DNA from: Panicum virgatum | Taxonomy: Eukaryota; Streptophyta; Magnoliopsida; Poales; Poaceae | Assembly: GCF_016808335.1 (NCBI RefSeq) | Contig: NC_053144.1 | Coordinates: forward strand, 55,010,195-55,074,194 | Direction: 5' to 3' | DNA length: 64,000 bases | Shown: positions 1 through 11,270 of the stretch, in pieces | Layout: the number at the start of each line of letters is the position of its first letter | How positions within the stretch are numbered: position 1 is the stretch's first letter | The notes under the pieces: model-generated | The model's database searches: none | The model's input: the letters and a program-made list of their open reading frames with translations, nothing else | What the model was told of the DNA's origin: nothing | Position numbers and translations under genes: made by a program

Positions 1-906
1 ACCGGTTAAACCGATGATACGTCGGTTAATCTGCCCAAGTTGTAACGGCTAGTTTTCAGAATGGGCAGTTTACATTCATCGGTTAAACCGACACTAACTA
101 TTGGATGTACGTCGGATTAACCGACGCTACGCAGTTTTCTGGCAGCTTTTCTCCAACGGCTCTATTCGTGTGAGCTGCCTATATATACCTCTCCAATGGG
201 TCATTTTGCACTCTCTTGACACCAGGCTATATTCATACACTATACTCTTGTTGAGAGCCACCTTGAGCTTCACCATTCACATATTTGTTCATTCAATCAA
301 TCAAGAAGCAAGACTAAGGACTTGAGTAGAGAGAAGCTTGTGTGCATCCGTTCTTGGTGATCGGTTCTTGCTCAAGTGAAGACCCTAGCTTGTTACTCTT
401 GGTGATTGGCAGCACCTAGGCGATATTGGTGATTGAAGGTGTTTCTTCCGGAGCTTGCCAACGATTGTGGGAGCCCGAAGAAGGTTGTACGTGGCTTGAG
501 CTCCACCACGCCGGGATGGTGAACGGAGACTCTTAGTGAGCGCCCTCGTCTCGGTGACTTGGGAGGTGACAAGACTCTTAGTGAGTGTCACAACGTGGAT
601 TAGGGGTGTGTGCCAACACATCGACACCACGGGAAAAAATCCGGTTGTCTCTTGCCCACTCTTTACTTTCAAGCACTTACTTTCATGCAATTATTCATGT
701 GCTTGACCTTAGAGATCATAGCTTAGCTCTACCTTGCTTAGTTTCTTATCTAGTTGTATCTTCATAAGCTTGTGTAGTTTGCTTAGCTAGCCGATTGGTG
801 AATTGAGCCTCACTAGTATTGCATAAGTTAAGGTTGCTTTATTTTGTTTTAGAATTTTTGAAAAAAGGCCCAATTCACCCCCCCTCTTGGTCTATCGATC
901 CTTACA
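1..906 (+). repeat. 5' LTR (3' portion)
   Basis: Aligns colinearly with 14923-15825 of the right LTR and ends in the same CTTACA. It is directly followed by the primer binding site, which fixes its end. It contains the tail of the U3 motif array (ACCGGTTAAACCG and ACGTCGG-type units), a TATA box at 179-188 and the transcribed R/U5 part. Small ORFs predicted here are not coding; they recur identically in the other LTR. Confidence 0.95.
179..188 (+). promoter_or_regulatory. LTR TATA box
   Basis: CTATATATAC lies downstream of the motif array and is conserved in the right LTR at 15101-15110. Its position, about 720 bases before the LTR end, fits the U3/R promoter of the element. Confidence 0.65.
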
Positions 907-908
907 AT

Positions 909-920
909 TGGTATCAGAGC
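909..920 (+). other. Primer binding site, initiator tRNA-Met
   Basis: TGGTATCAGAGC, two bases after the LTR end, is the classic complement of the 3' end of plant initiator methionine tRNA. It primes minus-strand cDNA synthesis. Confidence 0.93.
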
Positions 921-962
921 CTCGTTGCTCATTTGGATCATTAGGCTTCACCGCCTAGAGCT

Positions 963-3063
963 ATGGCCAAGATGGGTGGTTCGCCGCCTCACTTCGAGGG
1001 TAAGAAGTTTGCATATTGAAAAGTTCGCATGGCCGCATACCTTGATGCGATTGCCCCCGAAGTGTGGTTGGCAACTAAGACCGGGTTCACCGGAACTCCC
1101 ACCACGGAATAATTAAAATGGAATGCAAATGCTAGAAATGCAATTTTCGAAGCCATTAGTGGGGAAGTCTTTGCTAGAGTAAATGGCATGGACTTAGCAA
1201 GTGATATTGGGAAAGAGCTAATTGAAATTCATGAAGGCTCTACAAAAGTTCGTGAGCAAAAGTATCACTTGTTTAGAGCTAAATATGATTCCTTTAAGAT
1301 GCTAGCTCATGAAAATTGCAATGATATGTATTCTCGTTTGAATGTCATTGTCAAGGACATTAATGCGCTTGAAGTTTCTAAAATTGACAGTGGCTCCATC
1401 AACTGCAAGATTCTCATGCTCCTACCAAAACCCAAATACAACATCATAAATGCTATACTTCAAAAGGAGAATCTTGATACAATGGAAGTGGGAGAGCTTG
1501 TGGGTGAAATCCGTGCTCATGAAATGGGGATCCTTGGTATGTCCGAAGAGCCAACTACAAGCAAAATAATTGCTCTCAAAACCAAGGCCAATAAGCACCG
1601 CAAGCTCAAGATGGTCAAGCAAGAATCAAGCTCAAGCAATGAAGAAGAAGATCATCATGAAAACTCATCCGATGAAGAAGATGATGGAGAACTTGCTCTC
1701 ATGATGAGAAAGTTCACACGCTTGAATGACAAGATCAACAAGAAGGGTTTCAACTTTGACCCTAAAAGAAGAATGTTCCGGCATGGGGAGATGTCAAGAA
1801 CAAAAATTGTTACAATTGTGGAGAAAAAGGTCACATTGCTCCAAATTGCCCCAAGCCGGACAAAAGAAAGAAGGACAACAAGAGCAAGCATCGCCATGAC
1901 TCAAGCGATGATGATGAAGATGAGAAGAAGAACAAAAACAAGAAACTTGGGAAGAAGAAGAGCCATGACAAGAAGACCAAGCTCTTCCCAAAGAAAAAGG
2001 GCAACACCAAGAGAAGCTTCTTGGTAGAAAAACAAGAATGAGTGACCGATGTCTCATCAAGCGAAGAGTCAAGTGATGAGAAAGAAGATATCGTCACCAT
2101 CGCCCTCACCAATGAAGAATCATCACTACCTCCACCTCCCATGTGCCTCATGGCAAATGGTAAAACAAAGGTATGTGAGGTGGATAGTGACAATGATAGT
2201 GATGAAGAGCTTGACCCTTATGAATTCACTAACCGCATTAATGAGTATACATCCGTTATCAAGAGGGAAAAGGGCAAAGTCAAGACTCTTGAGAGCACTC
2301 ATGCCAAGTTAGAGCTTGCCCACTCCGATTTGCTTGGCAAGTACAATGACTTGCTCAAAAAGCACAATGAGTCACTTGTACTTGCTAAGCAAGTTGAAGA
2401 GAGCCATAAAAAGCTTAAACAAGAGTATAGGGAGTTAGCTCACAAATATCAAGAACTTAAATTTGCCTATGAAGCAATTGACCCAAGTCTTGAGAACTTT
2501 ATCAATGAAACTATTGAAAAGGTCAATGCTTCTACTTCATGTGATGACCTACTCATTAATGCAAATGCCACTAATATTGTGCCCGAGCTTGCTCCTTCTA
2601 GGGAAAAGGAATTGATGGATCAAGTGGCAAGCCTCAAGAGTAGCGTGGAGAAGCTCTCAAGAGGAGAATACATCCACAAGGAAATTCTCTTCAACAATGC
2701 TCGTGACTATGGCAAGAGAGGTCTTGGTTCATTTCTGTAGCCAAATCAAGGCACTACTCCTTCTCCGGAGATCAAGACAAGCTTCATCAAAGAAGTTGGT
2801 TCATATTGCCAACATTGCCAAGTCACCGGGCACCACACTAGGGAGTGCACCTTACCATCACGCCCTCTTCCCACTTTACCTAAGAATTACTCATTAATGT
2901 TTTAAAATAACCATTTTCTCTTGAGTAAAGTGAAGGGCAAGGTGAAGGCCAAATTCATTGGCAAAATTGCTAAGGAGTCAAAGAAGAAGCTCCCCAAGAA
3001 ACTTTGGGTCCCAAAAGCTCTTGTCACACATGTGCAAGACCCAAAGCTTGTTTGGGGTTCCTA
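963..3063 (+). pseudogene. Decayed gag region of the copia element
   Basis: Reading starts at an ATG at 963 with a GGSPPHFEGKKF motif typical of Opie/SIRE gag. In-frame stops follow at 1017-1019 (TGA where the family has Trp) and 1110-1112 (TAA). The frame then runs open to 2027, but a CX2CX4HX4C zinc knuckle at about 1806-1850 lies in another frame, so a frameshift occurs just before it. A second block, 2042-2740, is acidic and coiled-coil rich (repeated KLE/HKKL heptads) and ends at a TAG. Further Cys/His-containing and Lys-rich coding continues to about 3063. Gag would form the particle. The region is clearly non-functional as it stands. Confidence 0.85.
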
Positions 3064-3093
3064 AAACTCAAAAGTGAATTCTCATGTGTGTAG

Positions 3094-5710
3094 GTGAACT
3101 ACAAAGCCGGTGGAAAATATTGGGTACTTGATAGCGGTTGCTCTCAACACAAGACCGGCAATGATAGCATGTTCACCTCTCTTGAAGACCCCGGCGATCA
3201 TGAACATGTCACCTATGGTGATAACTCAAGGGGGAAAGTCTTAGGTTTGGGTAGAATAGAAATCTCAAAAGATTTATCTATTTCTAATGTCTTGTTTGTA
3301 GAAGCACTTAGTTTTAATCTCATTTCTACTGCTCAATTATGTGATCTTGGACTAACGTGTACCTTTGACAAGAATGGAGTTATAGTAACTCATGAAGAAG
3401 ACAAGTCATTGGTATTCACGGGGTTTAGGCATGACAACATTTACTTGGTGGATTTCTCTTCAAAGCAAACAAGCACCATGACATGCCTCTTCACCAAGTC
3501 GTCTCTTGGGTGGCTTTGGCATAGAAGAATTGCTCATATTGGCATGAGCAACCTCAAGAAAGCCCACAAGAGAGGGATGATCACCGGCTTGAGGGACGTT
3601 ACTTTTGACAAGAACAAATTATGTAAAGCATGTCAAGCCGGAAAGCAAGTTGCAACACATTATCCCATCAAGACGATGTTGTCCACCTCCAAGCCGCTCG
3701 AGCTACTACACATGGATCTTTTTGGTCCAACTACATACAAGAGCATTGGTGGTAACCTCTATTGCCTAGTAATCATTGATGATTTTTCACGTTACACTTA
3801 GGTCATGTTTCTAGGTGATAAGGGTGAAACTCCGAAAATCTTCAAGACATTTGCAAGAAGAGCTCAAAGGGAGTACAACTCCCCAATTGTGAAGATCCGG
3901 AGTGACAACAGCACCGAGTTCAAGAATATGAAGATTGAAGAATGGTGCGATGAAGAGGGCATCAAGCATGAGTTCTCCGCCACCTACACGCCTCAACAAA
4001 ATGGAGTAGTGGAAAGAAAGAACAAGACACTCATCACCCGAGCAAGAGCAATGTTGGATGATTATGGCACGTCCGAGAAGTTTTGGGCGGAAGCAATCAA
4101 CACGGCGTGTCATGCATCCAACCAAGTGTATCCTCACCGACTCCTCAAGAAAACTCCATATGAGCTCATCACCGGGAAGAAACCAAATATATCCTACTTT
4201 CGAGTTTTTGGTTGCAAATGCTTCATCTATAAGATGAAAAGGCTCGGTAAATTTGAAAGTAGATGTGATGAGGGTTTCTTTCTTGGTTATGCATCAAACT
4301 CCAAAGCATATAGAGTATTCAATCAAACCTCTGGGTTAGTTGAAGAAACATGTGATGTGGAGTTTGATGAATCTAATGGCTCCCAAGAGGAGGTTGTTGG
4401 CTATGACAATGTAGGTGATGAGGAGATTGATGAAGCTTTGAAGAAAATGTCCATTGGGGATATAAAGCCGGAAGAGGTGCATGAAGGCAATGATCAAGGG
4501 GGAGGACCTTCCTCATCTACACCAAGCATCTCTACGGCACGCCAAGTGGATGAAGATCAATAAAAAGATGATCCACAACCTCAAGAAAATGTGCCAACGC
4601 CAACACCCAAAGTCCAAGAACAAGAAGAGCAAAATATTCCACCACAAGCACAAGTCACCCATGATCCACCCCAACAAATATCCACGCAAGTACCGCTAGT
4701 GAAGCATGGTCGCACTCCAAGGATCATCCAATTGGTCAAATCATTGGTAGTCCTTCTAAGGGAGTAAGAACTCGCTCTAAGCATGCTTCATTTTGCGAAT
4801 ATTACTCGTTTGTTTTTTGTATTGAACCCACTAGCATAGAGGAAGCACTTGAGGACTCGGATTGGGTGATTGCCATGCAAGAAGAATTGAACAACTTCAC
4901 CCGCAATGAAGTTTGGGTCCTCAAAGCTCCTCCAAAAGACAAGAACATCATCGGCACTAAGTGGGTCTTTCGGAACAAGCAAGATGAACATGGGGTGGTG
5001 ATACGCAACAAAGCAAGACTTGTGGCAAAAGGGTTTTCTCAAGTCGAAGGTTTGGATTTTGGTGAAACTTTTGCTCCGGTCGTAAGACTTGAAGCTATCC
5101 CCATCCTTCTTGCTTACTCTTCACATCATAATATTAAGTTATATCAAATGGATGTGAAAAGTGCATTCTTAAATGGCGTTATTAACGAACTTGTTTATGT
5201 TGAGCAACCTCCCGGGGTTGAAGATCCGAGGAATCCTAACCATGTTTATAGGTTGCACAAGGCACTCTATGGGATCAAACAAGCTCCAAGGGCTTGGTAT
5301 GAGAGGCTTCATGACTTCCTAATCATGCAAGGCTTCAAGATCGGGAGGGTGGACACCACATTGTTCACAAAAAACGTCAACGGGGATCTTTTCATTTGTC
5401 AAATTTATGTTGACGATATTATCTTTGGCTCAACTAATGATTCACTAAGCCATGAGTTTGCTACCATGATGTCTAGGGAATTCGAGATGTCCATGATTGG
5501 CGAATTGACCTTATTCCTTGGTTTTCAAGTCAAACAATTGAAGGAAGGGACATTCATCCATCAAGAAAAGTATACTAAAGATATCTTGAAGAAGTTCAAG
5601 ATGGATGAGTGCAAGCCAATCAAGACACCCATGACAACCAATGGGCATCTCGACTTGGATGTGGACGGTAAACCGGTTGATCAATCCCTCTATTGTTCTA
5701 TGATAGGGTC
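3094..5710 (+). pseudogene. Decayed pol: protease, integrase and first part of reverse transcriptase
   Basis: In order: aspartic protease with DSGCS near 3130; the integrase zinc-binding region with H...H and CX2C (CKAC near 3630); the integrase core with the Asp of MDLFGP, SDNSTEF and the Glu of VVERKN (about 3710-4020); the GKKP region; then reverse transcriptase starting near 4850 with the MDVKSAFLNG motif and the catalytic YVDD near 5407. In-frame stops interrupt it at 3799-3801 (TAG in the integrase core, where the family has Trp) and 4561-4563 (TAA), with frame changes between 4560 and 4866. It is cut at 5710 by the nested solo LTR and resumes at 9185. Confidence 0.92.
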
Positions 5711-8700
5711 TGTAACACCCCTGTGTCAATCGTGCTCGCTAATCACGAGTTAACTCGCTAGTTGTGGACTCGAGTTCGTCGTTAGCGTTAATCGGGTTCG
5801 CATAGAAACCTTTGTTTTAGCGATGTTCGATCTCGTTTTTGTCCTTGATTTGAGCTCCAAATCAACTTTCGCCCGAAACGAAAGTTGTAGATCTTTTAAT
5901 CCTCTACAATTTCTATTTTGACTAAATTTCAAGTTACTATATGAAATTTGGAATTTCAACTGGTCAAAACTCGAGTCAGAAATCGTCAAACGAGTGAACA
6001 GAGGAACTGCAGTGCTCGGCACTGTGCACGCACGCGCCCATACCGGCGTCTGAACGCCGGCGAGCCACTCCACGCGTCGTTCATCTCGGCGATCCTCGTC
6101 GTCTGAGCGCTGCTCTTCTCCTCGCTAGGCCGAGAGGCTTCCAGTGCAATCCATTCCGTTCCCCTTCCTCGCACCGCAGCGGAGCTGTGCAACCCTAGGA
6201 CCGCCGCTCGCTGCGCCGGTGTTCGCGCCGACCATCCGTCGTCACCATGCCCCGATTCCTCGCGCTCGGAGCTGCGCGACCTCGCCCCGAAGCTCCTCCA
6301 TCCCTCCACGAGCGCGGCCGTGCCCTACCCCGACCGAAGTCAAGCCCAGACGTCGTCCGCCATTGCTGTTCTCGTCAAGCTCCGCCCTGAGCTTCGCCCC
6401 TCCCGTTGATGACCCCCTTCCGGCCTTCCTTCACGCAAAACGAATCCCCGGTGAGCTTCCCCGCGGCCTACTCTTACTCCCCGACCCCTTCCCCAATCGA
6501 TTTCGGTGCCGCCGCTGCCGAATCGCCGCCGCGCCGCCGCGAATGCGCCGCCCGCTGCGCGCGCATGCCGCCAGCCCCCTCTCCGCCTCCCCGTGCCCCG
6601 CCTCCATGCGCCCTAGGGCCTCCTGGCCTCACTGGAGCTTGCGCCGCCCCATCCCGCGGCCGCCGCAAGCCGCCGCCGCCGGAACGCCGCAAGCCGCCGC
6701 CGCCCTTGGTCCGGCATGCCGCCGCAGCGTCGCCCCGCCTTGCGCCGCCTCCGCGTGGGCTGCGGGTGCGCGGGCCCCTGCGCGCGGGCCCCCCAGCGCT
6801 GCGCCGCCGGCCGGCTGGCCCGCAGCCGCCGCGCGCGCGCCTAGCGCGCCCCGGGGTGCGCCGGCCATGTGGGCAAAGCAGAGCAGGGGAGGGGGGCGAT
6901 TGGAGCTGGGCCGGGCTCCCTGGCGGGCGGGCCCCGGCTGTCAGCCCCCCTTTTTATGTTTTCAATTTTGTGTATTTATCCCATTTTCGGCTGATAGTTC
7001 TAAATTGCGTAGAAAATCACAGAAAAATGTGAAAAATACCAAACAAATTTTGTTGGGTTTCTAAAATCATGATCTTCAATGGAAAAATATTTAAGTATCC
7101 ATTTTGTCACTTTTGCTCTGATGAAAATTCAGTTTGATTTAAACCTAGTTTATTTGTTATCGGTTGTTCTATGGCTCTAAAAATTATGGAAAATTCGCAG
7201 TGGCTTACTCATTTCATGTGTAGCCCACTATAAAAGTTTCATGGCCTGTTGCTATGCACTTTTGGGTAGATCTATTTATACTTCGTTTACCTTGCTAGGG
7301 TTAATTCAATGTTTTGTTAGCAGCATTAAATATTGGGAGGGTTTGGGTGTCATGCCTTATTGCTTTCACGTTGAGCTGGTACCTGGTGTTGCTAGATCGT
7401 GTATGCAAGTTAGGGTTTTGCTTATAGTTTGCCCTAGCCATGCTCTTTTCTTTATAGAAGGTTGTTAGTAGTGGTTCTTGGAAGGAAACACTTCAGGCTA
7501 ATTTGAGTTAATCTTTTCATCGCATTAGGTGCTCATGCATTGCACCGTATTCTAACTGTTGCATGGCATATTTTATTCGTGTAGACGCCGCGAACGAAGT
7601 CGCCTACGAGCTGATCGCTGAGCCGGTCCAGGAGCCACGAGCAGAAGAGCCGCAGAAGGACGCCGTTGAGCCCGCTCCAGAGGTTTTCATTAACCCCGCT
7701 GACCTGCAAGGCAAGCCCCGGAGCATAACCATAATTTAAATTATTCAATGTTTATTTAAGTATTGTGCATTTATGTTCTAGGAGTTGAACGGAACCATAG
7801 TATGCATATTTTCCCTAGGTACCGTGGGCCTATACTAGTATGCAGGTGCCTTTAGAAATGCTTTGCTAAATAGGATTTCGGTAGAAGTCGAGTGATTACT
7901 GTCACTCGCGAGTTTAGGATCTTGATCCCTTAGCTTTGGCTTGGAAATACGTTGATGAGTATAAAGAATTGGAGACCGGGCGGGAATGAGTTGGAATAGA
8001 TGAGAAAATGAACTTCCGCCTGTGTCGATTGAGGACCGTACCGTTGTTGGCCCTGATGACCGAGTTTGAACAGTACTAACCACATACCGGAAGTAGGAGG
8101 TAGTCGAAACCGGTGAGCTGTGTACCACTTTACAGTGGTGATTTGAATTCCGTCATGCTACGCTGGGCGTGGGAGTTGGCGGGTGTTGGATAGGATGCCG
8201 CCTCCGGGTTCTCCGGGAGTTCACCGCGAGGGGCCCATCACCTGGGTTTTAGCAGGCGTAGTTCAGATGCCGTGGTAATGATGGAAACAGTTGACGCGCG
8301 TGACCCGACGGGGTTTACATGCGTCGTGTGAGTTAGGTCCACCTTGCAAGGTTAAATCGGATCGATTCGCCGTCTCTCTCGGTTAAGAGAACCTTGGTCA
8401 CTGCGTCACATTGTAGTAAGAAGTGGAATAAGTATTGAAGGTAGCGATGGAATGTTGTACCAATTGTTTGAAGACTTTAATCTGAACTACCATGTGTGCT
8501 CTAGATGATTAGGCAAATTTAGTTAATACTTGGTATACTAAATGGAGCTAAAATATTGAAAGTAAGGATTCACTTCTAGCAGCCTTTCAGCAAAAGAACT
8601 CCAGAGCCAAAAAAGCTTTGCATGTCTAGGTAATGGGCTAAGTATACTCAAAGTCGGGTAAGCCTTGCTGAGTATTAGTATACTCAGGGTTGTTGTTGTA

Positions 8701-9184
8701 CCCTTGTTAGCAGGTTACGTCCCCGCTGACTTCGAGGAGGTCTGTGCGTCCTGGATTGGACAGCCGCTTCCTCCGGGTTGGACCGTCGAGTGGGCCCCGT
8801 CTTCCCCGTGAAGATTGGGCAAGTTGGCATCACATCGGTGGGCAGGATGTGTAGCTCACCTTGTATCGTCGTCGTGGTTATCGTATTGTATTTCGAACTC
8901 AGTTTTAAACTTCCGCTGTGTTTTAAACTCTGTCGTTTGTATTCGAACCTTTTATGTAAAACCTGTGTTGTAAATTAATTTGAAGATTTCTGTATGCTGG
9001 TAACACCTGTGCTCGTCTTCGTACGGGTCTAAGTGCAATTGGGATCCTGGAGTACAGTAGTTTAATCGGGATTTTACCCGACAGCCTGTCAGGTTACACC
9101 GTTTTAAGTGCACAGTAACTTGATTAAGTATTAAGATGATGGTTAGTACATTTAAGCCGGTTTAATTTGGATGGTGCTGCTACA
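5711..9184 (+). mobile_element. Nested solo LTR, 3474 bp, in the copia reverse transcriptase
   Basis: It starts TGTAACACC and ends GCTACA, giving the canonical TG...CA ends. It is flanked by a perfect 5-bp target duplication, GGGTC, at 5706-5710 and 9185-9189. Removing the insert plus one duplication copy joins the two halves of the reverse transcriptase reading. No primer site, polypurine tract or polymerase coding is visible inside, so it is best read as a single LTR left by recombination. Length and the TGTAACACC start suggest a Ty3/gypsy Tekay/Del-type family (inference). The interior is very GC rich at about 6080-6940 and produces long Pro/Ala/Arg-rich ORFs with no recognisable domain; these are not called as genes. 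Confidence 0.85.
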
Positions 9185-9838
9185 GGGTCTTTGCTTTACC
9201 TTACCGCATCTAGGCCCGATATAATGTTTAGTGTGTGCTTGTGTGCCCGCTTTCAAGCAAACCCAAAGGAATCACACCTCTCGGCTGTGAATAGGATCCT
9301 TCGGTATCTCAAGCACACCCCTAGCATAGGCTTGTGGTACCCCAAAGACGCTAGCTTAGATCTCTTGGGATACTCGGATTCGGATTTTGCCGGAAGCCGT
9401 GTGGATCGCTAGAGTACCTCCGGGGGTTGCCAGTTGCTTGGGCATTCTCTAGTTTCTTGGTCGAGTAAGAAGCAAAATTCCGTGGCTTTGTCCCCCGCGG
9501 AAGCGGAATATATAGCGGCCGGTGCATGTTGTGCCCAAATCCTATATATGAAGCAAACCCTTTTGGACTTTGGTGTGAAACTAGATAGGATCCCACTCCT
9601 TTGTGACAATGAAAGTGCCGTAAAAATTGCCAAAAATCCAGTTCAACACTCTCGCACAAAGCACATTGATATTCGCCATCACTTCTTGCGTGATCACGAA
9701 GCCAAAGGAGACATATCTCTTCAAGGTGTGAGATCCGAGGAGCAATTGGCGGATATTTTCACAAAACCATTAGACGAGATGACTTTTGTTGGACTAAGGA
9801 ATGAGCTCAATGTGCTAGATGCGGCAAACGTCATGTAA
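9185..9838 (+). pseudogene. Pol continued: end of reverse transcriptase and RNase H
   Basis: This resumes the copia polymerase after the nested LTR with the SLLYLTASRPD motif. The RNase H motifs follow: the Asp-containing GYSDSDFAG, the Glu of SPAEAEYIAAG and the Asp of LLCDNESAVKIA, then HIDIRHHFLRD and the terminal ADIFTKPL block. One in-frame TAG lies at 9410-9412. The natural end of pol is the TAA at about 9836-9838. Catalytic residues are present but the frame is broken. Confidence 0.92.
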
Positions 9839-10474
9839 GTTGCCATGTCATATAGATAAATGCATACATATAGGACACTTGTCTAACCATGGTAAGATAG
9901 TGATGAGTAAGGGTTTAGCTAGAGGTGGTGGTCCACTTGTTTTCCTCTAGGCTTGTAGAAAGGCTCATCATGAAGAAGCTTCCCGTGGGCTCAAACTTGA
10001 CAAGTAGATTTTAATTTCTTGTTATGCATTTCTTGTCATATAGATGTGCACTTCATGTTTACTCGTCTTTCGCATGTGGTTGTAGCTTGCACCATCATTA
10101 CATGCGTAAGGGTCACAAAGGAGATCACTTGATGAAAATGAGACTTGTTTCATATACAAGATCTTAATTCATGAAAAGTGAAAAGAGCAAAGTGTTAGGT
10201 GCGTTATTGCCTAGTGAGTCATGTCATAATGAATTTGAAGCTCTCTATCTTCAATATTCCTATGACAAGGCTCATACATTTTATTTGGCGCTTTGTCTCG
10301 CTTTGCGGCTTTTCCTTGTGTTCGAAAAAGAAAAATTATTAAGCTAGTGTGCTATCCTAAATATTTTGAGGGGTAAAGTCGCCTATGCAAGTCCATTAAC
10401 TTGTGTTTAGTTGAATTTTATAAGTTTATTGGACTTAGCATAGAAGAGTGAGCTGAGTGAGGGGTTTTTGGGTT

Positions 10475-10782
10475 CACCGGTTAAACCGACGTCTTCTGGA
10501 TCTACCCTCATCGGTTTAACCGGCGTTACTAAGTTTCTGTCTCAGCTCAGTCGAATCAGGCGTTCAACCGGCGTATGCAAAAGTCAGAACATCGGATCAA
10601 CCGGTGAACGTAACACTGATCTGACCTGTCAATCAACCGGTGATAGCAGCGTTCAACCGGCGAGTTCAAAATGATTAACATCGGTTCAACCGGCGTTCAG
10701 ATGTGTTCCTGCTGGAGTCTCGGGTAAACTGCACTAATGCAATCAACCGACGCTCAAGACCTAGTCATCGGTTTAACCGGCG
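10475..10782 (+). repeat. Internal array of CGGTTNAACCGGCG motifs
   Basis: About ten units of the type ATCGGTTCAACCGGCG / CACCGGTTAAACCGACG are spaced irregularly in both orientations, for example at 10475-10491 and 10766-10782. The core GGTTNAACC is nearly palindromic. The same motif forms the U3 array of this element's LTR (14589-15047). Its place ahead of a TATA-like site and of the third ORF suggests a regulatory role, which is inference. Confidence 0.8.
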
Positions 10783-10809
10783 TTAAGGAAAAGCGCGGGG
10801 CCCACTTGT

Positions 10810-10818
10810 CATATATGG
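10810..10818 (+). promoter_or_regulatory. TATA-like site after the internal array
   Basis: CATATATGG lies 28 bases after the last array unit and about 450 bases before the third ORF. In the LTR the TATA box likewise follows the array, by 54 bases. The match to a TATA consensus is imperfect. Confidence 0.35.
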
Positions 10819-11270
10819 CTCTTGCTCGGGCCGCCTTCCTCTCTTTCCTCTGTTTCGCCCGGTTTCATCCCGACTCACGCCGCCGTCGCTCCGCTTGCCC
10901 TAGCAACCGCCGCCGTCTCGCATCCACGCCGCCTGCACTCAGCCGGCCCGGCCGACACCACCGTGCGCCATACTCGCCACCACGCGTCTTCCACGACCGC
11001 CCGCACCGCCGCTCGCCCACGCTGTCCGCGCTCCACGCAGCCGCCGCCACCACCGCGCGACGCCCATGCACCACAGCCGCCAACGCCACCCACTGCTTGC
11101 ACGCCGACTCCCACGCATCGCCGCCGCTCGCATCGCCTGTGATCCATTTGCGCAGTCACACCACGTACGCCAACTGCTCGTCGTTTTGCCCGAGCCGCTC
11201 TTCGCACTGCTTTCGCGCCTTGTACGCATTCCCACACTCCCGTGCCACGCTCTAGCCACCGCCAGTCAAG

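Larger units (their letters stand above)
9839..11270 (+). other. Internal spacer between pol and the third ORF
   Basis: No coding sequence is supported. The first 630 bases are AT-balanced and featureless to my reading. Then comes the CCGGTT motif array (10475-10782), a TATA-like site, and a GC-rich C-skewed leader of about 450 bases directly ahead of the third ORF. Overlapping ORFs in the leader on both strands are compositional. Confidence 0.7.

Noticed and set aside
101..690. Small ORFs in the left LTR
   Set aside because: Repeated nearly unchanged in the right LTR (15023-15612), overlapping on both strands, with no start context or homology.
6144..7064. Long ORFs on both strands in the GC-rich part of the solo LTR
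   Set aside because: All frames are open because the DNA is over 75 percent GC with few A/T-rich stops. Products are Pro/Ala/Arg-rich with no domain, and the region lies wholly inside a TG...CA LTR.
10475..10782. CRISPR-like spaced repeats
   Set aside because: Units are short, semi-palindromic, irregularly spaced and in both orientations, in a plant retrotransposon; no uniform spacers and no cas genes.
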